A stretch of DNA of 64,000 nt from Kordiimonadales bacterium IMCC3096 (GTDB taxonomy: Bacteria > Pseudomonadota > Alphaproteobacteria > Minwuiales > Minwuiaceae), in contig CP018227.1 in the NCBI GenBank assembly GCA_016865035.1, positions 3,005,501 through 3,069,500 on the forward strand, given 5' to 3'. How positions within the stretch are numbered: the stretch's first letter is position 1; each line of letters opens with the position of its first letter. Positions 35,623 to 44,613 of the stretch are shown in pieces. Under the pieces are notes generated by a model. It ran no database searches. It had not been told where the DNA came from and saw only the letters and a program-made list of their open reading frames with translations. Made by a program: the position numbers and the translations under genes.

Positions 35623-35688
35623 CCCCTCTCCCCCTCCCGGCCACCCATTTCAGGATACTTGCGTGGGTGGCCGGGAGGGGGAGAGGGG
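35623..35688. repeat. Perfect 25-bp inverted repeat between convergent genes
   Basis: Arms 35623-35647 and 35664-35688 are exact reverse complements over 25 bases with a 16-base loop. The arms are pyrimidine-rich on the left (CCCCTCTCCCCCTCCCGG core) and purine-rich on the right. It sits between the convergent stops of the sulfatase (35595) and the TM2 gene (35708). A bidirectional terminator or a REP-like dispersed element are both possible. No second copy is evident in the window. Confidence 0.85.
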
Positions 35689-35707
35689 CGGAACGGTCAG
35701 CAGACAG

Positions 35708-36034
35708 TCACCTCCCGCGTTCGATCCGGTCGACGACGGCGTTGTTCTCCGCGCGGACCATGCCGGGGATCAGCAAGGCGTCGAGGCACCACCAGATGGC
35801 CCAGGGTATCAGCAGCAGGTAGCCGATGAAGACCACGGCAAGGCCGGTTCCCGCGCCCCAGAGCAGCAGCATGATGATTCCGGAGAACACACGGCCGAGA
35901 TAGAAGCGATGCACGCCGAGCCAGCCGAGGAAGAACCAGAGCAGGTAGGCAAGCAGCGTTGAGCGGGCATTGGCCTGGTATCTGGCGGATGCGGTATCGC
36001 TGCCACCGGGGAATTCGGCATCAGTTTGTGGCAT
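35708..36034 (-). CDS. TM2-domain membrane protein
   Basis: A 108-residue protein with two membrane helices flanking the TM2 signature (LGVHRFYLGRVFSGIIML). Role unknown across the family. GGGAGAAG precedes the ATG at 36034. It is divergent from leuD. Confidence 0.92.
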   Translation of the reverse strand: MPQTDAEFPGGSDTASARYQANARSTLLAYLLWFFLGWLGVHRFYLGRVFSGIIMLLLWGAGTGLAVVFIGYLLLIPWAIWWCLDALLIPGMVRAENNAVVDRIERGR

Positions 36035-36120
36035 GGCAGGCTTCTCCCGTGTTGCTTGGGACTTTAACTATGCACTGGCTGGCGCTATGACAACGCGCGA
36101 ACGGAGAGGGAGCCCGAACC

Positions 36121-36735
36121 ATGCAGAAATTCGACCGCCTGAAGGCAACTGCGGCGCCGATGAGGATTGCCAACATCGACACCGACATGATCATTCCGAA
36201 GCAGTTCCTGAAGACGATCAAGCGTTCGGGGCTTGGCAAGCACCTGTTCGACGAGATGCGCTACACCGACGGTGTGACGGAGATTCCGGAATTCGTTCTG
36301 AATCGGGAGCCTTACCGGAAGGCAGAGATCCTGGTCGCCGGTGACAATTTCGGCTGCGGCTCCAGCCGGGAACATGCGCCCTGGGCTTTGCTGGATTTCG
36401 GCATCCGCTGCGTCATTGCGGAAAGCTTTGCCGACATCTTCTACAACAACTGTTCGAAGAACGGCATTCTGGCCGTGCCGCTGCCGAAGGATGCGATCGA
36501 GTATCTGATGACCGACGCGGCAGAGGGCCTGGAGATCGAGGTTGATCTGGAAAGCCAGACCGTCTTCGCGTCCAACGGCAAGACCTTCCGCTTCGAGATC
36601 GACCCGTTCCGCAAGCACTGCTTGCTCAATGGCCTGGACGACATCGGCCTGACGATGCAGCGCGGCGACGCCATCGACGGCTTCGAGGCTCAACAGAAGA
36701 GCAGCGCGCCCTGGCTTTACCGCGCCGCGTCCTGA
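36121..36735 (+). CDS. leuD: 3-isopropylmalate dehydratase small subunit
   Basis: A 204-residue LeuD, the swivelling small subunit of isopropylmalate isomerase in leucine synthesis. Motifs are [16 protein letters not shown] and [28 protein letters not shown] precedes the ATG. It is followed by leuB after 30 bases; leuC is not in the window. Confidence 0.97.
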   Translation: MQKFDRLKATAAPMRIANIDTDMIIPKQFLKTIKRSGLGKHLFDEMRYTDGVTEIPEFVLNREPYRKAEILVAGDNFGCGSSREHAPWALLDFGIRCVIAESFADIFYNNCSKNGILAVPLPKDAIEYLMTDAAEGLEIEVDLESQTVFASNGKTFRFEIDPFRKHCLLNGLDDIGLTMQRGDAIDGFEAQQKSSAPWLYRAAS

Positions 36736-36765
36736 CGCACGGCCCATTCTGGAGGAATTGAGACC

Positions 36766-37878
36766 ATGGCATCCAATCGCAAACTGCTGATGCTGCCCGG
36801 CGACGGAATCGGGCCGGAAGTGATGAGTGTCGTGCGCAAGGTGATCGACTGGATGGATCATCGCCGCGCCGTCAGCTTCGACGTGACCGAGGATCTGGTC
36901 GGCGGGGCATCCATCGACAAGCACGGTATTCCGGTGACCGACAAGGTGGTGGATACCGCCATGAATTCCGACGCCGTGCTGCTCGGCGCCGTCGGCGGTC
37001 CGAAGTGGGATGACCTGCCGTTCGCACAGAAGCCGGAACGCGGCCTGCTGCGCCTGCGCAAGGATCTGGGCCTCTATGCCAACCTGCGCCCAGCACTCTG
37101 TTTCGCGCCGCTGGTCGATGCCTCCACCCTGAAGCGTGACATCATCGAAGGGCTGGACATCATGATCATCCGTGAACTGACGGGTGGTGTGTACTTCGGC
37201 GAACCGCGCGGGATCGAGGATCTGCCGAACGGTGAACGGCGCGGGATCAACACGCAGGTCTACACGACCTCCGAGATCCGCCGGGTTGCCGCCGTCGCCT
37301 TCGACCTGGCGCGCAAGCGGGGCAACAAGGTCTGCTCCGTCGAGAAGGCCAACGTCATGGAGTCCGGCGTGCTCTGGCGCGAGGAAGTGACCAAGCTGCA
37401 TGCGGAATCCTTCTCCGATGTCGAGCTCAGTCACATGTACGCCGACAATTGCTCCATGCAGCTTGTCCGTGCGCCGAAGCAGTTCGATGTCATCGTGACC
37501 GACAATCTGTTCGGTGACATGCTGTCCGACACGGCGGCGATGCTGACAGGCTCGCTCGGCATGCTGCCTTCCGCATCGCTGGGCGATGTGGACGAGACCG
37601 GTCGCCGCAAGTCGCTGTACGAGCCGGTGCACGGTTCCGCGCCGGACATTGCCGGACAGGGCAAGGCCAACCCGCTGGCTACCCTGCTGTCCTACGCCAT
37701 GTCGCTGCGCTACACCTTCGATCTGCCGGAGGATGCGGACCTGATCGAGACGGCTGTGAACAATGTGCTGTCGCGCGGTCTGCGCACCCCCGACATCATG
37801 GCTGAGGGCATGGCTCAGGTCTCGACGGCAACCATGTCCGACGCCCTGCTGAAGGAACTCGACAAGCTCGCTGCCTGA
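36766..37878 (+). CDS. leuB: 3-isopropylmalate dehydrogenase
   Basis: A 370-residue LeuB converting 3-isopropylmalate to 2-oxoisocaproate with NAD+. It has [24 protein letters not shown], the substrate Arg cluster in [17 protein letters not shown], the metal-binding NLFGDMLSD and the NAD motif [17 protein letters not shown]. Length is typical. GGAGG precedes the ATG. Confidence 0.98.
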   Translation: MASNRKLLMLPGDGIGPEVMSVVRKVIDWMDHRRAVSFDVTEDLVGGASIDKHGIPVTDKVVDTAMNSDAVLLGAVGGPKWDDLPFAQKPERGLLRLRKDLGLYANLRPALCFAPLVDASTLKRDIIEGLDIMIIRELTGGVYFGEPRGIEDLPNGERRGINTQVYTTSEIRRVAAVAFDLARKRGNKVCSVEKANVMESGVLWREEVTKLHAESFSDVELSHMYADNCSMQLVRAPKQFDVIVTDNLFGDMLSDTAAMLTGSLGMLPSASLGDVDETGRRKSLYEPVHGSAPDIAGQGKANPLATLLSYAMSLRYTFDLPEDADLIETAVNNVLSRGLRTPDIMAEGMAQVSTATMSDALLKELDKLAA

Positions 37879-38141
37879 AGTTGAGGCAGACCGATAGATA
37901 TTTGTGCAGTGACAAGTATCTTGACGTTGCGTCACGCATTCAATGCGGGTAACGTTCCTTCAGCTTTGCCCGAGTCTTGGGAGGGGCGCAGGGAGACGGA
38001 GCCGATCAAGAGCACCGCTCCCGTACGCAGAACAAGCTAGAGAAAGAGCCGTCTCCGAAAGGGCGCGGCTCTTTTTTATGTGTTTCGGGAAGCGGGCTGC
38101 CGCAGGGCGGCGCCCGCTGTTTCAGCCTTCGCCAACATCCC
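37879..38141 (+). other. Gene-free stretch after leuB; possible small RNA or long 3' UTR
   Basis: The 263 bases between leuB and the convergent NUDIX gene hold no convincing gene. They contain a short palindrome (CGCATT-C-AATGCG, 37935-37947) following a TTGACG, a region capable of pairing (about 37980-38030), and a strong factor-independent terminator at 38043-38077, 165 bases after leuB. Either the leuB transcript ends there or a separate small RNA does. Confidence 0.4.
38043..38077 (+). terminator. Factor-independent terminator
   Basis: AAAGAGCCG (38043-38051) pairs perfectly with CGGCTCTTT (38066-38074), and the T-run continues to 38077. It is the clearest intrinsic terminator in the window. 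Confidence 0.9.
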
Positions 38142-38978
38142 TCAGCCGTCGCCCACATCCCAGGTTGCCTTGCCGAAACCGGCGTCGGCGGGAATGTCGA
38201 TCATGCGACGACCGTCCTTCACATAGACATGTGGCGTGACAATGACAGGCGTGCGTTTCGCGGCGGCGGACATGGCCTCGGCGACGTTCGATGATTCTCC
38301 AAGCAGCTGCAGGTTCAGCCGGGTGGCGAAGACCATCGTCACCTCCCCACGGTCGGCCTGTTCCATAACGGCTGCCGGTGTTGTCCAGACGCTCTCCACC
38401 GCCTCCGTGCCATCATGCAGGGCGCCGTCGATCTGTGCCTCCGGGGCCACGGCGATGAAGAAGGGGGTGTCGAACCGCTTCGGCATCACCGGTGGTGTGA
38501 TCCAGTGGGCGAAGGCTTCCAGCCGGTCCACCCGGATCGACAGACCCTCCGCCGCCGCCATGGCACCCATGGTGACCTCGTTCTTCTCCAGGCGCGCTGC
38601 ATAGCGTTCCTTGAGGTCGTTGGTCTGCTCGGCCGTGAGTTCGCTGCCATCCTTGTTGGTGGCGATCAGGACGCCGGTTTCCTCGAACGCCTCCCGGATC
38701 GCCGAGACCCGGAAGCCGAGCTGTGTGTCGTCGAAGGGTTCGGCGCCGATGGTCGCGGCACGGGCTTCCGCATCACTGTCTTCGGGATCGACCTTGCCGC
38801 CGGGAAAGACCATCGCGCCGGAGGCGAAGTCGATCTTGTGATGGCGCTTGACCATGAAGACTTCCAGCCCGGCGTCGGAATCGCGGATGAGCAGGATGCT
38901 GCTGGCCGGGCGCGGGACCACATCCGCGTACTTCCCGCTCAGGTCCGCGCCGTTTGCCAGTACAGTGCCTTTCGACAT
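38142..38978 (-). CDS. NUDIX hydrolase
   Basis: A 278-residue NUDIX-family pyrophosphohydrolase. The Nudix box is interrupted: VFPGGKVDPED is followed by an insertion of about 25 residues before REAFEETGVLI. This layout matches the two NUDIX genes at 51539-52926 and RNase-unrelated NUDT19-like acyl-CoA diphosphatases. GGGGAGGA precedes the ATG at 38978; the frame runs on upstream through the tandem repeats but is not coding. Substrate unknown, possibly CoA derivatives. Confidence 0.9.
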   Translation of the reverse strand: MSKGTVLANGADLSGKYADVVPRPASSILLIRDSDAGLEVFMVKRHHKIDFASGAMVFPGGKVDPEDSDAEARAATIGAEPFDDTQLGFRVSAIREAFEETGVLIATNKDGSELTAEQTNDLKERYAARLEKNEVTMGAMAAAEGLSIRVDRLEAFAHWITPPVMPKRFDTPFFIAVAPEAQIDGALHDGTEAVESVWTTPAAVMEQADRGEVTMVFATRLNLQLLGESSNVAEAMSAAAKRTPVIVTPHVYVKDGRRMIDIPADAGFGKATWDVGDG

Positions 38979-39055
38979 TTCGTCCTCCCCAGGGTTGTCT
39001 CGGCCTGCGCCGAACATAGGCCAGCGGCCTATCGACGGGAAGCGCAGAAGCGGCA

Positions 39056-39162
39056 GGGGAGAGGCGCGTCGGCACAGACCCGGCGATTGTCGGCACACAT
39101 TCTGCTCGGCTGGGGAGAGGCGCGTCGGCACAGACCCGGCGATTGTCGGCACACATTCTGCT
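39056..39162. repeat. Two identical 51-bp direct repeats
   Basis: Copies at 39056-39106 and 39112-39162 are identical over 51 bases, with a 5-base spacer. Each contains two GTCGGCACA elements, and a degenerate third end copy (ATTGTCGTCACAGAATT) follows at about 39163-39179. They lie in the 314-base gap between the divergent NUDIX and asmA-like genes, which otherwise holds no gene. Confidence 0.95.
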
Positions 39163-39206
39163 ATTGTCGTCACAGAATTACGGAAATGCGCGCCAGCGCC
39201 CTGTGT

Positions 39207-39239
39207 GAAGCCTGTGACAGGCTTCGCGAAGGTTTGACA
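39207..39239 (+). promoter_or_regulatory. Palindrome and candidate promoter upstream of the AsmA-family gene
   Basis: GAAGCCTG-TGA-CAGGCTTC (39207-39225) is a perfect 8-bp dyad. A consensus -35 element TTGACA follows at 39234-39239, about 54 bases before the gene start. No good -10 is visible at the usual spacing, so the promoter may need an activator bound at the dyad, or may not be real. Confidence 0.35.
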
Positions 39240-39292
39240 GGTGCGAAATGGCAGTCGAAAAAGTGAAACGAGTTCCAAACTAGGGGAAACCG

Positions 39293-41359
39293 ATGAAACG
39301 CGTCCTGATTGCAATCGGAGTCATTCTGGTGCTGCTGGTGGCCATTGTCATCATCGTGCCGTTTGTCGTTCCGACCTCCACGCTTGTCGATTACGTCAAG
39401 GAAGAGGTCGAGGGAGCCACGGGGCGCAAGCTCACGGTCAATGGTGATCCCAGTTTCTCGATCTTTCCCGATGTGGCCCTGACCCTGCCCGAAGTCGCCC
39501 TGAGCAACGCGGCGGGCGGAGAGGCCGCGGATCTGGTCCGTATCAAGTCCGCGGACATCCAGGTCGATCTGATGGCGGCAATCTCCGGCGACGTGGTGAT
39601 CAAGCGCTTCGTGCTGGTTGAGCCGGTGATCGCGATCGAGAAGGATGCCAACGGCCGGTTCAACTTCGAGTTCGATCCGCCTGCGGGTGCCGCGGCGCCT
39701 GCCGCTTCCGGCGGTTCCGGCGAAGGGTCCGGTGGCGGTGGCGGTGATCTGGCCCTGCGGCTGGATGACGTTCGCCTGGAGAACGCGACCTTCATCTACA
39801 TGGATGCCCAGACAGGTCAGCGTCAGGAACTGAAGGGCGTGAATGCCAAGCTGTCGCTGCCTGACTTCGCGGGCCCCTTCGACATGGACGCCAGCGCCGA
39901 ATGGCAGGGACGCCAGGTTTCGGTGGTCGCGCATGTCGACCGGCCGCAGGCGATTGCCGCAGGTCAGGAAACGGCCCTGCGTCTGACGGCGGAAGGTGGT
40001 GACCTGTTCAAGGTTGATTTCAACGGCACAGCCACCGCCGGTACGGCACCGAAGGGCGCGGGTCGCCTGACGGTCACGGCTGACAAGCTGGGCGAGTTGC
40101 TTGCCTGGGTTGGTGCCGCCATGGGGCCGGAGGTCAAGCTGCCTTCGTCCATCTCGCTGGACGCGAACGTGACCGGCAGCCCGACCGCTGTGGCATTGAG
40201 CGATGCCGCCATCGGGTTTGACGGGAATCGCCTGACCGGTGCCATCCGTGCCGGGCTGGCCGGTGCCCGCCCGTCCCTGTTCGCTGATCTGAGCGGCGGC
40301 GACCTGGATCTGCGGCCCTACATGCCCGCCGATGCGAAGGAGGGTGTCGGCACGTCCGACGGTGCCGCTGCACCTGCCGGTGCTTCCAAGGACTGGTCCG
40401 ATGATCCCATCGACCTTTCGGGGCTGGATGCGGCGGATGTGGACATGCACATCGCGGCTGACTCCATCAAGACCGGCATCGTCGATACGGCTGCAACCGA
40501 CATCAAGCTCGTGTCCGAGGGCAAGCGGACCAACCTGACGATCACGAAACTGGGTCTCTATGACGGCGAGGCGACCGGTGCGGTCAGCATCGACCGCCGT
40601 GGTGCCGCGCCGAAGTTCGCCATCAAGCTGGATGGCAACGGCATCCAGGCCCAGCCGATGCTGCAGCAGTTCGCCGACTTCGGTGATTTTCTGGGTACGG
40701 TCGAGCTTGCGGTCGACATGACCACGGCGGGGGCATCGGAGCGGCAGATCGTTTCCGCCCTGAACGGGACCGGTGCGCTGACGGTCCGCGATGGTGCCAT
40801 CATCGGCTACAATCTGGCGGCTGCGGTGCGTGGCATCTCAACAGCCAATCTCGACCTCGACTATGACGAGGCGGAAAAGACCGACTTCGCCGAGATCTCG
40901 GCGACCTGGACCGCGAACAACGGTGTCATCAACAATCCCGACCTGATGATGAATGCACCGCTGCTGCGCGTGACCGGCAAGGGCACCGTATCCCTGCCGC
41001 CGCGCCAGATCGACTATCGCGTACTGCCGAAGCTGGTGGCCAGCCTTGCAGGGCAGGGCGCCAAGAGCGCCGGCGGTCTCGGTGTGCCGATCCTGATCAA
41101 GGGCAGCCTGGACGATCCGTCGATCCAGCCTGATCTGGAAGGCGTTGTCCGTGGCGTGATCGAAGCCCCCGGGGATGCCGTCAAGGGCGTCATCGAAGGC
41201 GGTGGCGGTGCCGTCAAGGGACTGCTCGACAGTGTGACAGGCGGTGGTGACAAGGCTGCGAGCGACGGAGGCACTTCCACGGATGGGGCTTCGACGGAGT
41301 CCAGCAACCCGGTCGAAGGTGCCGCGAAGAAACTCAAGGGACTGTTCGGAACCGACTGA
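39293..41359 (+). CDS. AsmA-family protein
   Basis: A 688-residue envelope protein with an N-terminal membrane anchor (about 4-26) and a large periplasmic region. The AsmA N-domain (TSTLVDYVKEEVEGATGRKLTVNGD, core VEGATGRKLTV) and C-terminal AsmA repeat (about 480-610, LPPRQIDYRVLPKLVASL) are recognisable. A Gly/Ser/Ala linker lies at about 127-147. AsmA proteins are related to bridge-like lipid transfer proteins between membranes. It precedes mscS by 33 bases. Confidence 0.93.
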   Translation: MKRVLIAIGVILVLLVAIVIIVPFVVPTSTLVDYVKEEVEGATGRKLTVNGDPSFSIFPDVALTLPEVALSNAAGGEAADLVRIKSADIQVDLMAAISGDVVIKRFVLVEPVIAIEKDANGRFNFEFDPPAGAAAPAASGGSGEGSGGGGGDLALRLDDVRLENATFIYMDAQTGQRQELKGVNAKLSLPDFAGPFDMDASAEWQGRQVSVVAHVDRPQAIAAGQETALRLTAEGGDLFKVDFNGTATAGTAPKGAGRLTVTADKLGELLAWVGAAMGPEVKLPSSISLDANVTGSPTAVALSDAAIGFDGNRLTGAIRAGLAGARPSLFADLSGGDLDLRPYMPADAKEGVGTSDGAAAPAGASKDWSDDPIDLSGLDAADVDMHIAADSIKTGIVDTAATDIKLVSEGKRTNLTITKLGLYDGEATGAVSIDRRGAAPKFAIKLDGNGIQAQPMLQQFADFGDFLGTVELAVDMTTAGASERQIVSALNGTGALTVRDGAIIGYNLAAAVRGISTANLDLDYDEAEKTDFAEISATWTANNGVINNPDLMMNAPLLRVTGKGTVSLPPRQIDYRVLPKLVASLAGQGAKSAGGLGVPILIKGSLDDPSIQPDLEGVVRGVIEAPGDAVKGVIEGGGGAVKGLLDSVTGGGDKAASDGGTSTDGASTESSNPVEGAAKKLKGLFGTD

Positions 41360-41392
41360 CCCAGTCTGACAATAAGAAGAGGGATACAGGAA

Positions 41393-42226
41393 ATGGACTC
41401 TGAGAAGGCCTCGGAAACGGTGGACTTTCTGGTCACCTACGCGGCGGAATATGCGATTGCCATCGTAGGCGTCATCGTCATCCTGATCGTCGGCTTCACC
41501 GCCGCCGGTTGGGTCGCCCGCGCGGTACGCAGCTTGCTGGGCCGGTCGAAGAAGACCGATCCGCTGATCACCAACTTCGTGGCTGCTGTCGCCCGCTACG
41601 GCGTCATTGCATTCACGGTCATCGCCGCACTGGACCAGTTCGGGGTCGAGACCACGAGTTTCGTCGCCGTCATGGGTGCAGCGGGCCTGGCCATCGGTCT
41701 GGCGTTCCAGGGGACACTGGGCAATCTTGCCGCCGGTGTGATGATCCTGGCCTTCCGCCCCTTCCGTCAGGGGCACTTCATCGAAGGCGGTGGCGTTGCC
41801 GGTACGGTCGATTCCGTGTCGCTTTTCGTGACCGAGATGCACACGGCGGACAACGTCCACATCATCGTGCCGAACGGGTCGCTCTGGAATACCGCGATCA
41901 AGAACTACAGCCATCATGCCACGCGCCGCTGCGACTTCGTGCTCGGCATCGGCTATGGCTCCAGCCACGTGGAGGCCATGAAGGCGCTGCATGCCATGGC
42001 GGAGGCGGATGCCCGCGTGCTGCCGGATCCGGCGCCCCAGATCGTCGTCTCCAACCTGGGTGACAGCTCGGTCGATATCACCATCCGTCTCTGGTGCAAT
42101 GCCGGTGACTACTGGGGGCTGAAGTTCGACTTCACCCAGGCCATGAAGGAAAAGATGGACGAGCTGGGTATCGAGATCCCGTTCCCGCAGCGCTCCATCC
42201 ACATGGTCAAGGACGCAGCCGACTGA
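41393..42226 (+). CDS. Small-conductance mechanosensitive channel (MscS family)
   Basis: A 277-residue MscS channel. Membrane helices are at about 17-40, 62-85 and 93-125. The pore helix TM3 holds GAAGLAIGLAFQGTLGNLAAGVMIL, followed by FRPFRQGHFIEGGGVAGTV and the cytoplasmic vestibule (VPNGSLWNTAIKNYS). It opens under membrane tension to release solutes. It is probably co-transcribed with the AsmA gene and ends at the terminator at 42278-42317. Confidence 0.96.
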   Translation: MDSEKASETVDFLVTYAAEYAIAIVGVIVILIVGFTAAGWVARAVRSLLGRSKKTDPLITNFVAAVARYGVIAFTVIAALDQFGVETTSFVAVMGAAGLAIGLAFQGTLGNLAAGVMILAFRPFRQGHFIEGGGVAGTVDSVSLFVTEMHTADNVHIIVPNGSLWNTAIKNYSHHATRRCDFVLGIGYGSSHVEAMKALHAMAEADARVLPDPAPQIVVSNLGDSSVDITIRLWCNAGDYWGLKFDFTQAMKEKMDELGIEIPFPQRSIHMVKDAAD

Positions 42227-42277
42227 TACCGGTTCGGGCCCCTGTTCGGGGGGCGACACTTCAGGACGCGAGGATTG

Positions 42278-42317
42278 TGGCACCGCGGGGCAGACCTGCG
42301 GTGCCATTTTCTTTCTG
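42278..42317 (+). terminator. Factor-independent terminator after mscS
   Basis: TGGCACCGC (42278-42286) pairs perfectly with GCGGTGCCA (42298-42306), followed by the T-rich TTTTCTTTCT. It separates mscS from the convergent Sel1/ankyrin gene. Confidence 0.85.
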
Positions 42318-42330
42318 CGGGCAGGGCGAC

Positions 42331-44463
42331 TCAGTTCGGCGAGACTGTTTCACGTTCCAGGATGCGCGCCACGCGATCCCAGCGTTCCTCCAGCGCGCGG
42401 TCGCGCGCGGTCTTGCCTTCGGCGTCGCGGATGTCGGGGCTTGCCCCCTGCTTCAGCAGGGCCAGTACCACATCCTCATGGCCGTTCCAGGCCGCACGCA
42501 TCAGGGGCGTCACACCCTCTTCGTCGGATGCATTCGGATCGGCGCTCTGGCTCAGCAGATCCTCGGTAATCGACGCGTAACCGTTGATCGCGGCCCAGGC
42601 CAGCGGCGTCCGCCCCTCGAAGTCCCTGGTATCGATATCGACACCCCGCTCGATCAGGAACTCCACCACCATTTCGCGCCCGCGCCATGATGCGGCGATG
42701 ATCGCGTCGCGCCCCGCGGCGTCGATGGCGTTGGGATCAGCCCCGGAGCGCAGCAGCACCTCGATCTGCTGCACGTTCCCGGCGGTCACGGCCTGCCTCA
42801 GGTCGCCATCAAGCTGGCGCTGCTGCGCCGGCGCGATGGACCGCTCGGTCTTCTCCTTCTCGATGAAGCGCCGCCAGCGGCCAGCCTCGATCTCGGCCTG
42901 CTGGCGTTCCTCCGCCGACATTTCCCTGTTCAGTTCCTTCACCGCACGCTTCGCCGTGCGGTTGCCTTCATCCGCGGCCATCTTCAGCAGCACGAATGCA
43001 CGCTTGCGGTCCTTTTCCACGCCGTCGCCGGTCAGATGCTTCTCCGCCAGGCGAACCTGCGCAGGCGGATAGCCGCGCTTCGCCAGCCGCTCCAGAATGT
43101 CGGCGGACTTCTTCGGATCCTTCTCCGTTCCCTTGCCCTCATCGATGGCCTTCGCGAGGTTGTACTCGGCGTGGGCATAGCCTTCTTCCGCAGCCCTGCG
43201 ATAGCGTTCGACCGCTGACTTCAGGCGCGCCTGCTCCGCATCGGACAGTGGCGCTTCCGGCTGCGGCGGTTTCTTCCGCTCCGGGACCTCTTGCGCAGCT
43301 TCCGGCGGTTCCGTTGTCGGCTCGGCGCTGGCAACGGAAGTCCGTGCGGCCTCGATCACGCGGTCGAGCGCGGCCACAGCGACCTTGCGGGATTTCTCCG
43401 CATCCGACAGGGCCGTCTCGGCGTCGGACCGGCTCTCCCGCGCCTTGTCGGTGGCACCTGCAGCTGCGGCGCGCTGCGCCCTGTCAGCCGCTGCCTGAGC
43501 CCGCTCCGCCGCTGCAGCCACGGCCTGTGCCGCATCCGATGCGTCGGCCAGTGCCTTGCGCACGGGCTGGGATGTCACGCGTGTCTCGGCGCGGGCGCGC
43601 AGGACCGCGGCGGTGGTTTCCTGCGCGATCTTCAATGCCTTGTCGGCGGCGGCTGCCGCACCTTCCGCCTCCAGCGTGGCGGCGGCAATGGCGGCATCCG
43701 GTGTCAGACGTGCCAGCTCCAGTTCCTGCAGGCGCTGCTTCAGTTCCGCCGCACGCGCGGCGGCGGCCTGGGCCTCCGCGTCCGTCGGGGCGGTCTTGGC
43801 GGCAAGCTCGGCCTGCGCCTGCAGGGCTTCCGTCCGGCGGATCTCGCGCTCTATCTCCGCCGGGTCAGACGGAATGTCCCTGACCGGCCGGGTGCCGCTC
43901 CGCCGCAGGTTGTCGGGCACCTTGACGATGCCGGCTTCCTCCTTCGGTGTCAGCGCAGGCCCCTTCTCGTAGACCAGGGACACGTCACCGGCGTTCGGGG
44001 CAACAGGGGCGGGTCCGGCGGAGGCCGGCCGTTCGTTGCGCCGTGCGGCCTCGATCGCGGCCTGGCGCACATCGGGCAGGGCGATCTCCGGGGTATCCTT
44101 CGGGGCCTCGACCGTTTTCGGCTCCGGCACCAGCACTTCCGTCGGCTTGGGCTCGGGTTCAGGCTCCGGCTCCGCCACGACGGGCTCCGGTTCCGGTTCG
44201 GCTTCCGTGACAGGGGCCGGATCCGGCAGCAGGTCCTTCTCGTCCACCAGCTCGACGGTCACCGGTTCCTGGTAGACGTCCGGAAAGACCTGAATGGAAA
44301 TCGGAAAGCCACCGATGTCGTCCGGCTGGCTGTCGAAGAGCTGTGGCGACGCGATCGCCAGACCGGCCAGCAGGGCGACATGACTGACCATGGCCACGGC
44401 GGTGCCGCGGCTGATGTTCTCGCCGAAGCTCAGGAAGACCGGTATGGCGCGCCGTGCAATCAT
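42331..44463 (-). CDS. TolA/TonB-like anchored protein with Sel1 and ankyrin repeats
   Basis: A 710-residue protein. Residues 1-20 are cytosolic and a single membrane helix lies at about 22-40, as in TonB and TolA. Then come a Pro/Glu-rich stretch (about 78-125, many EPEP units), an Ala-rich coiled coil (about 200-375) like the TolA stalk, a second Pro-rich linker (380-405), Sel1-like repeats (about 415-515) and four to five ankyrin repeats (about 550-705). There is no TonB C-domain. The domain order suggests a periplasm-spanning scaffold. It stands alone between a terminator and moaA. I know no named gene with this layout. Confidence 0.88.
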   Translation of the reverse strand: MIARRAIPVFLSFGENISRGTAVAMVSHVALLAGLAIASPQLFDSQPDDIGGFPISIQVFPDVYQEPVTVELVDEKDLLPDPAPVTEAEPEPEPVVAEPEPEPEPKPTEVLVPEPKTVEAPKDTPEIALPDVRQAAIEAARRNERPASAGPAPVAPNAGDVSLVYEKGPALTPKEEAGIVKVPDNLRRSGTRPVRDIPSDPAEIEREIRRTEALQAQAELAAKTAPTDAEAQAAAARAAELKQRLQELELARLTPDAAIAAATLEAEGAAAAADKALKIAQETTAAVLRARAETRVTSQPVRKALADASDAAQAVAAAAERAQAAADRAQRAAAAGATDKARESRSDAETALSDAEKSRKVAVAALDRVIEAARTSVASAEPTTEPPEAAQEVPERKKPPQPEAPLSDAEQARLKSAVERYRRAAEEGYAHAEYNLAKAIDEGKGTEKDPKKSADILERLAKRGYPPAQVRLAEKHLTGDGVEKDRKRAFVLLKMAADEGNRTAKRAVKELNREMSAEERQQAEIEAGRWRRFIEKEKTERSIAPAQQRQLDGDLRQAVTAGNVQQIEVLLRSGADPNAIDAAGRDAIIAASWRGREMVVEFLIERGVDIDTRDFEGRTPLAWAAINGYASITEDLLSQSADPNASDEEGVTPLMRAAWNGHEDVVLALLKQGASPDIRDAEGKTARDRALEERWDRVARILERETVSPN

Positions 44464-44613
44464 GGGACGGTTCGGGGCACTTTCGTTCCGAATTGCATCA
44501 AATCAGGTGGTTACGCGATCCATGTCGCTAACCAGAACCCTGAACAAGCAATTTGTATGCCCCCGGTCCGTGGCGTGTTCAAGGACGGAAACCGCCACGC
44601 TGGCCTGGTGATC

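Noticed and set aside
37960-38077. 6S RNA
   Set aside because: The length and terminator suggested it, but I could not draw the closed-stem/large-bubble fold or match conserved 6S segments.
37943-38239. Small protein gene after leuB (98 residues, Arg-rich)
   Set aside because: It crosses the strong terminator at 38043-38077 and overlaps the end of the NUDIX gene; no family resemblance.
39056-39162. CRISPR array
   Set aside because: Only two copies with a 5-base spacer; no cas genes in the window.
39001-39314. Extension of the NUDIX gene upstream through the 51-bp repeats
   Set aside because: The frame is open and would encode a repeated peptide, but the NUDIX start at 38978 has a strong ribosome site and the repeat is better seen as regulatory or as a duplication.
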